DNA of 64,000 nt. Source: SIRX01 sp965213905. Its GTDB lineage: Bacteria; Actinomycetota; Rubrobacteria; Rubrobacterales; Rubrobacteraceae. The notes under the pieces were generated by a model. That model searched no databases. It was not told where the DNA came from and saw nothing but the letters and a program-made list of their open reading frames with translations. The translations under genes and the position numbers were made by a program. The stretch spans positions 930,001 through 994,000 of the forward strand of contig OZ243922.1 of assembly GCA_965213905.1 (NCBI GenBank), read 5' to 3'. This document shows, one piece after another, positions 51,204 through 59,958 of this stretch. Positions within the stretch are counted from its first letter, which is position 1, and each line of letters starts with the position of its first letter.

Positions 51204-53381
51204 TCACACTCGCCTGCGAAGCGTTACCCTGAATGCGGCACCGGGAAGAGAATCATCTTCCACCAGTGCCAAGTCTCCGTCGTAGTCCTCCTTTGCGATC
51301 TCACCAGCTATCGCGAGGCCTAGTCCTACTCCGTCAGGCTTGGTGGAGAAGTAGGGATCGAAGATTCGTTCTCCGAACTCAGGCTGCACTCCCGGGCCGC
51401 TGTCTGAGAACAGCACCTGGACCTCCTCTGGACTAACGCGGCTTACCCGAACTGCGATACGCCGGGATTCCTTCGGTGTCTGGCGCAACCAGTAGAGGCT
51501 GTTTCTCAACAAGTTGATGATGATCTGCTCTATCTCAGTCGGTTCCACTGTTACCGTGGTGTTTGATTCAGGCAATTCAATCTGCGCGCCTATATTCGCG
51601 ATTTCGCTATCTAGCACCGAGAACGCGTCAGCGATAACCTGCTCCAGGCTGACCTGGGCAGGTCGGCCTCGTTTGCGCCCACCAAAAGGCGCAATTTTTC
51701 GGAAGACGGTTTCAAGCACCTCCGACTGTTTTCTTACGTTCTCAAGACGCTTCTTAAGACGCGGAAACAGGGCGTCGCTACCATCGTTGCCTGCGCGCTC
51801 GACATCACGAAGGGCCATAAAAGCTTCACTGTCGATTTTGGAAAGGGGAGCCCGGCCCTCGTGAAGTACTATGTCCACGAGTTGTCCCAACGTCGCCAAG
51901 CGCCGGTACCGGGCCAGTACCTCCTGAACTTTCTCGACCCGCTTCTCCAGGTTGTTGCCTGCCTCCCCTACCAGAGATAGCAACTCCTTATCATCTGGAT
52001 GCCGCTTTCTAACTGCATCTCGCACGGCTTCCAGGTTCAGATCCGCAAACAGCCCCCCGGCCTGACCTTTCGGTTTCTGCTGGCGTTCGCGAACGGCGTA
52101 ACGTCTTGTTTCGAGTTGAGCTATCGCCATCTCGATCAGACTGCGAAGATCGTCCAGAGCCGGACCTTCCATAAGTCCCTCTCGGTTGCTCTGATCGCGA
52201 AGATCCGGGTTCTGCTCCAGAGAGATGAGCACATAGCCCACTACCTGATTACTGGACAGGCGAAGGGTAGGGTTCTGGACCCGACGGTAGTTAAGCCGCA
52301 GCCAGTCGTTACGCGACTCACCATAAGGTAACACCCTGAATCCGTCGCGGTATACATTGATGCCCGCTGCCTGGTCCAAATCCCGGCGTATCTCAGAAAT
52401 CTTGAGCCCGGACTCACGGGCCAGCTCGCCCAGTGCCTGATCTCGATCCCATACCCGCAGTTCTATATCGAATGGGCCACACCGCAGAGGCCCCTCATCT
52501 CGGACCACGAATTGACCGCTCAAGTGATCTTCTCTATCCTTTATGGTGAGATCGAGTTCGTAGCGCCCGTTTTCGTCGATGCTTCCCTTGAGAATATAGG
52601 GAGGATTCTTGAAAGCTTCCGGGGACTGTACTCTTCCCGACATACCTTCGAACTCGGGCGGAAGCTGAAGAAGAATCTGGAATTCGTCGTTTGCTCGCTC
52701 TTCGGCGAGGAACGGGGAGACCAAGCGGGACAGGGCCGAGCGAAGGTCCTGTAGCTTGGCCTCGTCCCAGTCCACAGTCAGGCCTTGCATGCGCAGAATA
52801 GTGCCGTGGGTCAGCTCGGAATCATCAGGCCGTTCTTTGTTTTCCCAAAGGCCACCTATCTCTCCTGCCGGAGAGATGTCTGTTGGCAAGGTCTCATCCC
52901 AGAGTACTTCTACCTGATCCAGATACGTCTCTTCGTCGTCGAACAGATTCCAGTCGAACATAGCCCGTACCTCACGATCCGCGCTGTCGCGCCGGCTTAC
53001 CACCTCCAGAAAACGAGCAAGCCGGGATGCGGCAAAACGGCCGATGCCTTTCTCGCCTAGCAGGCGGCGCCCTCGCTTCTCGCTTCGCCTACGTCGCTTC
53101 TTAGCCGGATTAGCGGGCTCCATCCAGGCGTTGCGTATTGTAGCGAATGACATACCGTGGCCATTGTCCAGCACCTCGATGCTACCCTGACCTGCTTCGA
53201 GTGGTCCGTTGAACCTGACCATTACCCGCGTGGCGTCGGCATCGTAGGCATTCTTGACCAGCTCAATAATGGCGACAGTTTCACTGCTGATAAGCTCATC
53301 ACCGATAGTGCGAAGGATTCTTGCCCTGGGACGGATGACAAGAGATTCAGTGCTTGCAGTTTGTGATACTGATTCAACCAT
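51204..53381 (-). CDS. Double-GHKL ATPase / histidine-kinase-like protein
   Basis: This is a 725-residue protein with two GHKL ATP-binding modules. The N-terminal module is Hsp90/MORC-like: ELVKNAYDADATRV (N box), VLDNGHGMSF and LGEKGIGRFAASRLARF. The C-terminal module is histidine-kinase-like: IINLLRNSLYWL (N box), FSDSGPGVQPEFGE and FDPYFSTKPDGVGLGLAIAGE. A His-containing helix before it (VDIVLHEGRAPLSKI, about residue 500) resembles an H box. No membrane helix is present, so the sensing is cytoplasmic. It lies between the glycosylase (start abuts its stop) and the receiver protein. The MORC-like half links it to restriction-modification-type defence loci. Confidence 0.82.
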   Translation of the reverse strand: MVESVSQTASTESLVIRPRARILRTIGDELISSETVAIIELVKNAYDADATRVMVRFNGPLEAGQGSIEVLDNGHGMSFATIRNAWMEPANPAKKRRRRSEKRGRRLLGEKGIGRFAASRLARFLEVVSRRDSADREVRAMFDWNLFDDEETYLDQVEVLWDETLPTDISPAGEIGGLWENKERPDDSELTHGTILRMQGLTVDWDEAKLQDLRSALSRLVSPFLAEERANDEFQILLQLPPEFEGMSGRVQSPEAFKNPPYILKGSIDENGRYELDLTIKDREDHLSGQFVVRDEGPLRCGPFDIELRVWDRDQALGELARESGLKISEIRRDLDQAAGINVYRDGFRVLPYGESRNDWLRLNYRRVQNPTLRLSSNQVVGYVLISLEQNPDLRDQSNREGLMEGPALDDLRSLIEMAIAQLETRRYAVRERQQKPKGQAGGLFADLNLEAVRDAVRKRHPDDKELLSLVGEAGNNLEKRVEKVQEVLARYRRLATLGQLVDIVLHEGRAPLSKIDSEAFMALRDVERAGNDGSDALFPRLKKRLENVRKQSEVLETVFRKIAPFGGRKRGRPAQVSLEQVIADAFSVLDSEIANIGAQIELPESNTTVTVEPTEIEQIIINLLRNSLYWLRQTPKESRRIAVRVSRVSPEEVQVLFSDSGPGVQPEFGERIFDPYFSTKPDGVGLGLAIAGEIAKEDYDGDLALVEDDSLPGAAFRVTLRRRV

Positions 53382-54098
53382 CTAGTCTGATGTTCCTTTT
53401 CCCAACCCTGGAACCGTGAATGTCCCTGTGCCGTACACACAATGATCTCGTACCGGACATCTGAAACACTCCGGAGCAGGTCGTTTTTTACATACCTGGT
53501 TTGCCAGATCTAGTAAAGCGTAATTATAAGCTCGTGGTTCTTCTGGGTCTACTAAAGCTCCTATCAGGTTTCGGAAACGTTGGTTCCGGCGCGATGAGTC
53601 TTTGACTTCGAGTCCGAACAGTCTTCCTACAACTCGTACTGTGTTTGTGTCGATCAGAGGATCAGGGCGGTTCCACGCGAAGCAGCGCACCGCACTGGCA
53701 ACGTAGTCGCTCACGCCGGGCAATGACAGCAAATCTGCTCTGTCGTTCGGAATCTCTCCGCCGAAGTTGTCCATCAGCGCGGTTGCCATCTCACAGATCA
53801 AGTCAATTCGCCATCTCAGTCCCAACGAGAAAAGCACCTCGTGGAGGTCCTGATCCGATGCCTGCGCCAGTGCCGGTACGTTCGGGTACTTTTCTATGAA
53901 GCGTGTGTAAGAGGGCAGTACTTGGCGTGCCTGAGTTCGGTGGAGCATCACCTCCGCCATTAGCACCAAGTAAGGATCTTCTGTCAGTCTCCAGGGAAAG
54001 GGCCGAAAGTGTTCGCGGCCCCAGGAGATCAGCTTTCTACGGAAAGCCCAGGCATCGATAGTATGAGTGTCCGTCTCAACAAATCTGTTCTCTGACAT
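53382..54098 (-). CDS. Mig/MutY-like HhH mismatch DNA glycosylase
   Basis: This is a 238-residue EndoIII-superfamily glycosylase. Early motifs are PFPWRLTEDPYLVLMAEVML and HRTQARQVLPSY. The helix-hairpin-helix is LLSLPGVSDYVASAVRCFAW, with Tyr where EndoIII has Lys and MutY has Ser/Thr. Tyr at this position is the mark of the Mig thymine-DNA glycosylase that accompanies a C5 methylase in Methanothermobacter. The catalytic Asp is in LIDTNTVRVVGR. A Fe-S cluster motif with four Cys (CX7CX2CX5C, one residue longer than usual) ends the protein. It overlaps the cytosine methyltransferase by 23 nt, so it very likely repairs T:G mismatches made by 5-methylcytosine deamination. Confidence 0.82.
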   Translation of the reverse strand: MSENRFVETDTHTIDAWAFRRKLISWGREHFRPFPWRLTEDPYLVLMAEVMLHRTQARQVLPSYTRFIEKYPNVPALAQASDQDLHEVLFSLGLRWRIDLICEMATALMDNFGGEIPNDRADLLSLPGVSDYVASAVRCFAWNRPDPLIDTNTVRVVGRLFGLEVKDSSRRNQRFRNLIGALVDPEEPRAYNYALLDLANQVCKKRPAPECFRCPVRDHCVYGTGTFTVPGLGKGTSD

Positions 54099-55323
54099 TA
54101 CTCGAAAGGTTACCAGCCACTTTAGCCATACGTGCTGGTTCCTCAGGTGGATCAGTTGCCGCAGTTCTACACTCGGCTTCTTCCATATTATTCAAGACAC
54201 CTGGCAGAATAGCCTCTGCTACGGCTCTCGCCAGAAGCGGTGGCACAGCGTTGCCAACCTGAGTGAACTGCTTGGTGAAAGGTCCACAGAACCTGAAGCG
54301 GTCCGGGAAACTTTGAAGTCGGGCAGCTTCCCGCACCGAAATGGTCCTCGGCGGTTGCGGTTCACCGTCCTTACTGGGATAGATGTGACGATAGGTGTCT
54401 TTCCCGATATGAGCCTCTATCGTCCAGGAGGGATACTTTCGGTATAGCTTCCAGTATTTGTCTTTGAAAATATCGTCCCGGTAGCGTTTATACTCGTCAG
54501 GCAGTTCTTTGTACTTGCCACCCTCAGATAACCAGGCGAACGCCGCGAGATCCTGCTCATTGTGCCAGCGTGTCTGGTGATTGTATAGCATGCCATTGGA
54601 GCCCAGACGCATCAAACGCTGATACTTGGTCATACCCCGACGCCTCTTATACGGCATCTCATCCTGACGATGGCCGTGAGACACAATCGGAAGATCGCTG
54701 AGAGCCTGCCAGACTGTTACGGCTTTCTTGTGAGTTTTTTCGGGCCAGGGAACTTGCTGACCGGCTGGAACCCCAACAATAAACAGTCGCTTGCGAGTCT
54801 GCGGCACTCCGTAATGATGCGCTTCAAGCACTTGCCAGTCTACAGTGTAGCCGAGTTCCCTGAAACGACGCAGTGCTTTCTCCAGTAGGAGCTCTTCGCC
54901 ATCCTCTTCATCTAGGTAGTGTTGAAGATCGGGTACGTTTTCCATCACGAAGTGCGAAGGTTTAATTGCCTCGACGAAGCGAACGAACTGCGTATAGAAC
55001 TGGTTGCGCGGGTCATGTATGTAGGCTGGGTCCTTCCGCAGGCTGCGGATTTTGCCTCTTCCTACCCTACTAAAACCTTGGCAGGGTGGACCGCCGATTA
55101 TTACGTCCACCCTTCCCAGGCCGTGATCACGGACGAAGACTCCTGAATCAGCTATGTTGCGAATGTCATCTGGATGACACCGCCCACCAAAGTTCAAGCA
55201 GTGAGTCTGAAAAGGAAGTTCTTCTTTCTCGACGCCAAGACCTATATGATAGCCAGCCATCTCGAAGCCCAGGCTCATGCCACCTGCTCCGCAAAAGAGA
55301 TCTAATACAACAGGTTCAGACAT
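54076..55323 (-). CDS. C5-cytosine-specific DNA methyltransferase
   Basis: This is a 415-residue Dcm-type enzyme. SAM motif I is LDLFCGAGGMSLGFEMAG, and the catalytic loop is DVIIGGPPCQGFSRVG with the Cys nucleophile. FVMENVPDLQ (motif VI), YGVPQTRKRLFIVG (motif VIII) and the C-terminal QVGNAVPPLLARAVAE (motif X) follow. The target-recognition segment lies between about residues 215 and 330. It is the promoter-proximal gene of a four-gene operon with the glycosylase, the GHKL protein and the receiver protein. No matching restriction nuclease is present. Weak Shine-Dalgarno; the ATG at 55323. Confidence 0.9.
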   Translation of the reverse strand: MSEPVVLDLFCGAGGMSLGFEMAGYHIGLGVEKEELPFQTHCLNFGGRCHPDDIRNIADSGVFVRDHGLGRVDVIIGGPPCQGFSRVGRGKIRSLRKDPAYIHDPRNQFYTQFVRFVEAIKPSHFVMENVPDLQHYLDEEDGEELLLEKALRRFRELGYTVDWQVLEAHHYGVPQTRKRLFIVGVPAGQQVPWPEKTHKKAVTVWQALSDLPIVSHGHRQDEMPYKRRRGMTKYQRLMRLGSNGMLYNHQTRWHNEQDLAAFAWLSEGGKYKELPDEYKRYRDDIFKDKYWKLYRKYPSWTIEAHIGKDTYRHIYPSKDGEPQPPRTISVREAARLQSFPDRFRFCGPFTKQFTQVGNAVPPLLARAVAEAILPGVLNNMEEAECRTAATDPPEEPARMAKVAGNLSSNVREQIC

Positions 55324-55406
55324 GAGAAAATCTAGGCTCTACTCCACGCCGCAACGTTTTCAGCGAACTCAAGCAGCCTTCCTCCCTTTAACTGCAGCCA
55401 CGCACT

Positions 55407-55434
55407 TTTATAAAGTCTCAGCTAATTGTCTCAA
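55407..55434 (-). promoter_or_regulatory. Promoter of the methyltransferase-glycosylase-GHKL-receiver operon
   Basis: On the minus strand TTGAGA (55429-55434) and TATAAA (55407-55412, five of six to consensus) are 16 bp apart. The transcript would start near 55400, with a leader of about 77 nt before the methyltransferase ATG at 55323. The AT-rich sequence upstream contains TTAAGAAA, also present upstream of the surface-protein promoter. Confidence 0.6.
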
Positions 55435-55522
55435 CATTTCTTAACTTTGACAACCTGCGGGTGAATCTTGGTAGTTCATAAGGCTCCCTCATACTGGATC
55501 TGCTTCCCATCGAGAAAATCCG

Positions 55523-55630
55523 GAGGAGTACCCGCACCTCTCACGGGAGGACGTGCTGGCCTGCGTGGCCTACGGGGCCGAGATGAGTCGGGAGCGGTTC
55601 GTGGATGTACCTCTCGAACGTCCGGCTTGA
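55523..55630 (+). pseudogene. Remnant of a DUF433 antitoxin gene
   Basis: The frame reads EEYPHLSREDVLACVAYGAE and on to FVDVPLERPA before TGA, matching the C-terminal half of DUF433 proteins (EYPHLTREDV). The preceding bases do not encode the usual GKPCIRG-type N-terminus, so about half of the gene is missing. There is no toxin partner next to it. Confidence 0.6.
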
Positions 55631-55690
55631 AGGTAAAACTTCGTGCTACCATCAGTTATGTTCAATGGCTAGATACAGGCTCGGTGTCAC

Positions 55691-55939
55691 GTGCAAGATT
55701 TCAAGACAAGACTCGGCAAGGGTGGCAGGATCGTCATTCCCACCGAGTACCGACGGGAGTTGGGCGTAGAGCCTGGGGATGAGATCATCCTACACCTGGA
55801 CGAGGAGGGACTGCGACTCTACACCCCGGCCCAAGCTGTGGCACGGGCGCAGTCACTGGTACGATGCTACGTCCCGGAAGAGCGAAGTCTGTTGGAGGAG
55901 TGGATCTCCGGGCAGCGCGAAGAAGCCACCCGTGAGTGA
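55691..55939 (+). CDS. AbrB/MazE-type antitoxin
   Basis: This is an 82-residue protein with the swapped-hairpin AbrB fold: FKTRLGKGGRIVIPTEYRRE then LGVEPGDEIILHLDEEGLRLYT. A helical tail (AVARAQSLVRCYVPEERS) would bind and neutralise a PIN toxin. The GTG at 55691 is the start. Directly overlapping the stop is another start (GTG 55932) that reads SELAPYAV, the first residues of a PIN toxin, but the following sequence is not a PIN domain. The antitoxin may therefore have lost its partner. Confidence 0.78.
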   Translation: MQDFKTRLGKGGRIVIPTEYRRELGVEPGDEIILHLDEEGLRLYTPAQAVARAQSLVRCYVPEERSLLEEWISGQREEATRE

Positions 55940-55962
55940 GTTAGCACCTTACGCAGTTTCCT

Positions 55963-56397
55963 TCAACCTGCGTTGCTCTGCTCTCCGGTCGCTGCAGCCA
56001 CGATGGTGCCCTGGGCAACGGCGCATAGTTTCTCCAAGTTGTCTTCTTCGACGGCGAAGACTTCGCAGCGGCACACGGCCTGGCGCTTGCTAGCGTGGAT
56101 CACCCCGGCCCTCGCACGAAGTAACTTACTTCTAGCCGGCTTGAGGTAGTTGATCTTGTACTCGGAGGTCAGCACAGCCGGTCCCAGTGCTGAACCGCCG
56201 GCGAACGTGAGGGCGTTGTCGGCGGCGTAGCTGACGACGCCACCGTGAACGAAACCGTTCTGCTGCAGTAGCTCTTCTTTGATCGGCAGCTCCAGAACGA
56301 CCTCCTTCTCTGAGAAGCTTGCAAGCTTCGCCCCCACTAGCCTGCTGAACGGTTGGGATTCCAATATCTGCTGGGCGACCTGTGAGAGGTCCTCCAC
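55963..56397 (-). CDS. PaaI family thioesterase
   Basis: This is a 144-residue hotdog-fold thioesterase. The catalytic HGG motif is seen in QQNGFVHGGVVSYAADNALTF, and the core strands are KINYLKPARS and RCEVFAVEEDNLEKL. It would cleave acyl-CoA thioesters, probably aromatic. It is convergent to the antitoxin and may have cut off the toxin gene end. A single gene with no co-directional partner. The start at 56397 is followed by a typical Met-Glu-Asp helix. Confidence 0.85.
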   Translation of the reverse strand: MEDLSQVAQQILESQPFSRLVGAKLASFSEKEVVLELPIKEELLQQNGFVHGGVVSYAADNALTFAGGSALGPAVLTSEYKINYLKPARSKLLRARAGVIHASKRQAVCRCEVFAVEEDNLEKLCAVAQGTIVAAATGEQSNAG

Positions 56398-56632
56398 TTT
56401 GTCCTCCTTGCTAGCAGTACCTTTACCCTTGAGAACGCTTCCTCGACTGGTTCAGGGTTCCGGGGGCAAGTCCGTAGGTAGAGAGGCTCGGCCTCGTGGA
56501 TGTTTACCGTCCTGGTCACACCTCTGCACCATGGTGGAACGAGTTTACCAGGGGTCATGAGAGATCAGAGATCACTCCTGGTAGAGTTCGGGGTGTCGAG
56601 GACAGCCTGGAAAGATCGGGGAGAGCACTTTT

Positions 56633-58246
56633 TTGAAACCGCCCCTCTACTTGCGAACGGTTATAGCGATGGCATCTGTTCTTGCCCTGCTCGCGCTAAC
56701 GGGCTCGTGCTCTGTAGAACAGGGAAACCGCCTAGACGAGACCCGGCCCGAGAAGACCGGAGTTCAGCCACAAGAGTCCCGTTCTGGGACCGCCGACTCC
56801 CAGACGGAGCCTTCTTCCGAGAACCGAGGAACGGCCGCGCAAGCCTCTCGTCTAAAGGCTCCTGGTCATCTGGTTCCCGTGGCGCACCTTACCTCGCGGC
56901 GGGAGAATATTAGTATGAAGAAACTCTCCCAGAACCAGGAGCTGGCCGTACCGCGAGATTACCAGGATAGTGCAGCGGAGTTGCTAGAGCGGCCCGATCT
57001 GGAGAGTTTTAACTCCGTCGCCGCGGTCGTAGACCATGTGAGCCGCAATCCGGATACTATGGGGCTCGTGCCCTGGGACACAGTCAATCCTAGGGTCAAA
57101 GCACTCGCGGTGGATGGTGAGGCATTGCTCGCGGCAGACGGGTCCACCCCCGAAGATTACCCGCTGGCGACGAGAAACGCGGAGGCACCGGAGCCCGGGA
57201 AGTTGCGGCGCGTCGTGGTCGGTGGGGACGTGGTGCTCGACCGGGGGCAGAGCTACGCGGTAATTCAGCAGGGCCGGGGGCTGGACTTTCCGATGGACGG
57301 CGGCTACGCGGCCATTACCGGGCGCACCCGGGAGCCGAACCCGTACTCCGCGGAAGACTTCGTGTACCGGTTTACCGCCGAGCGCCGGGGCGGGACGGGG
57401 GCGGTTCGGGAGTACCTGAGCGGCGCCGATCTCACGCTGGCGAACCTGGAGAACCCGGTCGTGGAGAATGCGGAGTGGCACCCCGAAGGGACGACGTTTA
57501 CCGGTGACCCCCGGCTCTTGCCCGTACTAGAGCAGGCCGGCATAGACGGCGTAACCCTGGGTAATAACCATATCCTGGACGCGGGTGCCGGGGGCATCCC
57601 GCAGACGAAACGGTATCTGGAAGAGGCCGGCATCTCCTACGCCGGGGCCGGGATGGACCTCGACTCCGCCCGGGAGCCCATGATCTTCGACCTTGGAGGA
57701 GTGAAGTTGGGCGTCCTCAGCTACCTGGACGTCCCCTCCTACGAGTGGGCCTGGGCCACCAAGACTCAGCCGGGAACGGCGCCCCTTCAGGAAGAGGTGA
57801 TGAGGGAAGACATAGAGCGTCTAAAGTCTGAAGTGGATCTCGTCCTCGTAATGCCGCATTGGGGCCGGGAGTACATCGCGGAGCCGGAGCCATACCAGGT
57901 GGAGATGGCGCGCGCGGCCGTGGATGCGGGGGCCGACCTCTTTGTGGGGGGACACGCCCACTGGCCCAAGGGGATCGAGGTATACGAAGAGAAACCGGTC
58001 TTCTACGGCGTCGGAAACTTCCTGCTCGACCAGTCCTGGTCCGAAGCGACCTCTACCGGCATCTTCGCCGAGATCGCGCTCTACGGAGACCGGCCCATCC
58101 AGGCCGAGCCCGTGCCGTTCGTAATGCTGGACTACGCCCAACCAAACTTCCTCTTGCCCGAAGCCGGCGGCAACCGGGTTCTACGGAAGATCTACTCTGC
58201 CTCCCTAGGTCCGGAGTTCGAGGAATACAAAGCAAACCCCAGATAA
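56633..58246 (+). CDS. CapA-like metallophosphatase-fold lipoprotein
   Basis: This is a 537-residue CapA/PgsA-family protein, exported and perhaps lipid-anchored (signal VLALLALTGSCSVEQ; the lipobox is imperfect). A Ser/Thr/Glu-rich linker (residues 30-95) precedes the domain. The conserved CapA pattern is present: VVVGGDVVLDRG, TLANLENPVVE, TLGNNHILDAG, MPHWGRE and FVGGHAHWPKG, followed by FYGVGNFLLDQ. CapA proteins help attach or make capsule-type polymers such as poly-gamma-glutamate. The TTG at 56633 has GGGAGA upstream. It lies outside the glycan locus, so it may serve another polymer. Confidence 0.85.
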   Translation: MKPPLYLRTVIAMASVLALLALTGSCSVEQGNRLDETRPEKTGVQPQESRSGTADSQTEPSSENRGTAAQASRLKAPGHLVPVAHLTSRRENISMKKLSQNQELAVPRDYQDSAAELLERPDLESFNSVAAVVDHVSRNPDTMGLVPWDTVNPRVKALAVDGEALLAADGSTPEDYPLATRNAEAPEPGKLRRVVVGGDVVLDRGQSYAVIQQGRGLDFPMDGGYAAITGRTREPNPYSAEDFVYRFTAERRGGTGAVREYLSGADLTLANLENPVVENAEWHPEGTTFTGDPRLLPVLEQAGIDGVTLGNNHILDAGAGGIPQTKRYLEEAGISYAGAGMDLDSAREPMIFDLGGVKLGVLSYLDVPSYEWAWATKTQPGTAPLQEEVMREDIERLKSEVDLVLVMPHWGREYIAEPEPYQVEMARAAVDAGADLFVGGHAHWPKGIEVYEEKPVFYGVGNFLLDQSWSEATSTGIFAEIALYGDRPIQAEPVPFVMLDYAQPNFLLPEAGGNRVLRKIYSASLGPEFEEYKANPR

Positions 58247-58256
58247 GATCTGTACC

Positions 58257-59324
58257 TTAGGAAACTTCCTCTAGAAAGCCGAAGAGCCAGCGCCGAAACT
58301 CGTCGGGCTTCTCGACGTGCGGGGTGTGACCACAGTCGGTGAAAACCTCTTCATGGTAGCTTCCGCCGCCTTCCGCGTAAGCGTCGAGCACGGCGCGCGT
58401 CTGGGAGACCATCGGCTGGGGCGGGTGCCCCTCCGGTCCCGGCCAGCCGGGGACGGCTTCGAGTTGCCCCAGAAAACCGAAGTCCAGCATGGAGGTATCG
58501 GAGACCGCCGCGTCGTCTGAGCCCCGGAGCCAGAGGACCGGGGGTTTGGGATCTATGTTCGCAAAACCTTCCAAATTACAGTATTTTGGCGAGATGGCGT
58601 TGTTCATGCCTTTTTCGCCGGGGGCGATGCCGGGCCAGTTCCTCGATTCGGTCATGTCGCCGGGATAGTTGCCTTCTCCGGTCTTTGTGGAGAGGACCGA
58701 GGAAAGAAAGGCTTCTTCCCGCTCGGAGTCCGGTCGGAAGGGCGGCTTGAAGTAGAAGTTGTTCATCACGTTGCGGGGCGAGTTTGGGTCGTCTTCGCTG
58801 CGGTCGCCCTCCGTGAGCCGCCGGATAAATTCTGGGTTGACCGTGCCCCCGCCGGAACCGGCGTAGTCCGGCCAGCACGGCGTGCCCTTTTCGTCTTTCG
58901 TGCCACCGAAGCCGTATGGGGACATGGGGTTGATCAGGGTGAGGGACGCTACGCCGTCCGGGTGGTCCACCGCGTACCGCAGGGCGACGATCCCCCCGAC
59001 CGACCAGCCGACCAGGTACACCTTTTCGAGTTCTAATTTCTCCACCAGGGCGCGGAGGTCGTCGGAGAGGTCCGCGAGGCCGCGCGTTGCGTCCAACGGC
59101 TTTGTCTCGGAGTCGCCGAAGCCCCGCAGGTCTGGGGCCAGGCCGCGGTAGCGGTCCGGCAGCGCCGCCAGCGTCTCCTCGAAAAAGCGTGAGGAGGAGG
59201 CGTTGCCGTGGACGAAAACCACCGACTCGCCGTCCTCCGGGCCGCTCGCCAGTAGATGCGTTCTGAGCCGGGAGGTGTCCACGACCTCCGAAGTTATACC
59301 GTCCATCAAGTTCGTTTCCGCCAT
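58257..59324 (-). CDS. Alpha/beta hydrolase
   Basis: This is a 355-residue alpha/beta hydrolase. The oxyanion-loop HGNASSSRFF, nucleophile elbow YLVGWSVGGIVAL (Ser), acidic residue region VLWLRGSDDAAV and catalytic His in TDCGHTPHVEKPDEF are all present in the right order. A long cap domain occupies about residues 140-240. It resembles 2-hydroxymuconate hydrolase or haloalkane-type enzymes, but no substrate can be chosen. It is convergent with CapA (10 nt apart). Confidence 0.88.
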   Translation of the reverse strand: MAETNLMDGITSEVVDTSRLRTHLLASGPEDGESVVFVHGNASSSRFFEETLAALPDRYRGLAPDLRGFGDSETKPLDATRGLADLSDDLRALVEKLELEKVYLVGWSVGGIVALRYAVDHPDGVASLTLINPMSPYGFGGTKDEKGTPCWPDYAGSGGGTVNPEFIRRLTEGDRSEDDPNSPRNVMNNFYFKPPFRPDSEREEAFLSSVLSTKTGEGNYPGDMTESRNWPGIAPGEKGMNNAISPKYCNLEGFANIDPKPPVLWLRGSDDAAVSDTSMLDFGFLGQLEAVPGWPGPEGHPPQPMVSQTRAVLDAYAEGGGSYHEEVFTDCGHTPHVEKPDEFRRWLFGFLEEVS

Positions 59325-59425
59325 CTTCGCCCTCCTCTGGTCGCCGAGCCGTCCGCGCTGAAGATTACCCCCGGACAGGCATTCTTGAACCGGCCGGGGC
59401 GTGTGTCAAGGCGGCCCCGGCGGGG

Positions 59426-59923
59426 TTACTCTGTCAGGGGCGCGAGCACTTTGTAGTGATCTACCAGCTCCTCAAACGTCATCCGGTTGAGCCCCGAAGG
59501 CGAGGGCACGACAACGTCGGCCACACCAGGAACGGCTGATTCCTCCTGCACGCCCCAGCTAACCTTCGAAGTCGCGCGGAACCACTTGTAGACGCCGATG
59601 CCGGCGTAGGCGACGGTCCGGGGTTTCAGGTTTTCGAGGCGGGCGCGCAGTTCTCCGGCCCCGGCCCGGATCTCCTTTTTGGTCAACTCGTCGGCCCGGC
59701 GGGTGGGTCGGGAACACAGGTTGGTGAAGCCGATGCCGAGGTTCAGGAGCTTTTCGTCCTCTTCCGGGGCATAGAGGCGATCCGTGATGCCGGCGGCGAA
59801 CAAGACGCGCCAGAACCGGTTGCCGGGGTGGGCATAGTGGTGGCCGGTGTGCCCGGATCGGAGCGAGGGATTGTAGCCGCAAAAGAGGAGCTTTAGGCCG
59901 GGTTCGAGTAGGTTCTGGGCCAC
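59426..59923 (-). CDS. mug: G/U mismatch-specific DNA glycosylase Mug
   Basis: This is a 165-residue Mug/TDG-family enzyme that removes uracil or ethenocytosine opposite G. Motif 1 is LLFCGYNPSLRSG, whose Asn is catalytic, and the second motif is VVPSPSGLNRMTFEE (intercalation loop). The GNRFWRVLFAAGI and IGFTNLCSRPTR segments are the usual landmarks. It is complete. With the AlkA-like and Mig-like genes it gives the window three different DNA glycosylases. Confidence 0.92.
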   Translation of the reverse strand: MAQNLLEPGLKLLFCGYNPSLRSGHTGHHYAHPGNRFWRVLFAAGITDRLYAPEEDEKLLNLGIGFTNLCSRPTRRADELTKKEIRAGAGELRARLENLKPRTVAYAGIGVYKWFRATSKVSWGVQEESAVPGVADVVVPSPSGLNRMTFEELVDHYKVLAPLTE

Positions 59924-59958
59924 GGGGACGCCCTGTAGCTTGTGCGCTCCTTACCTTT

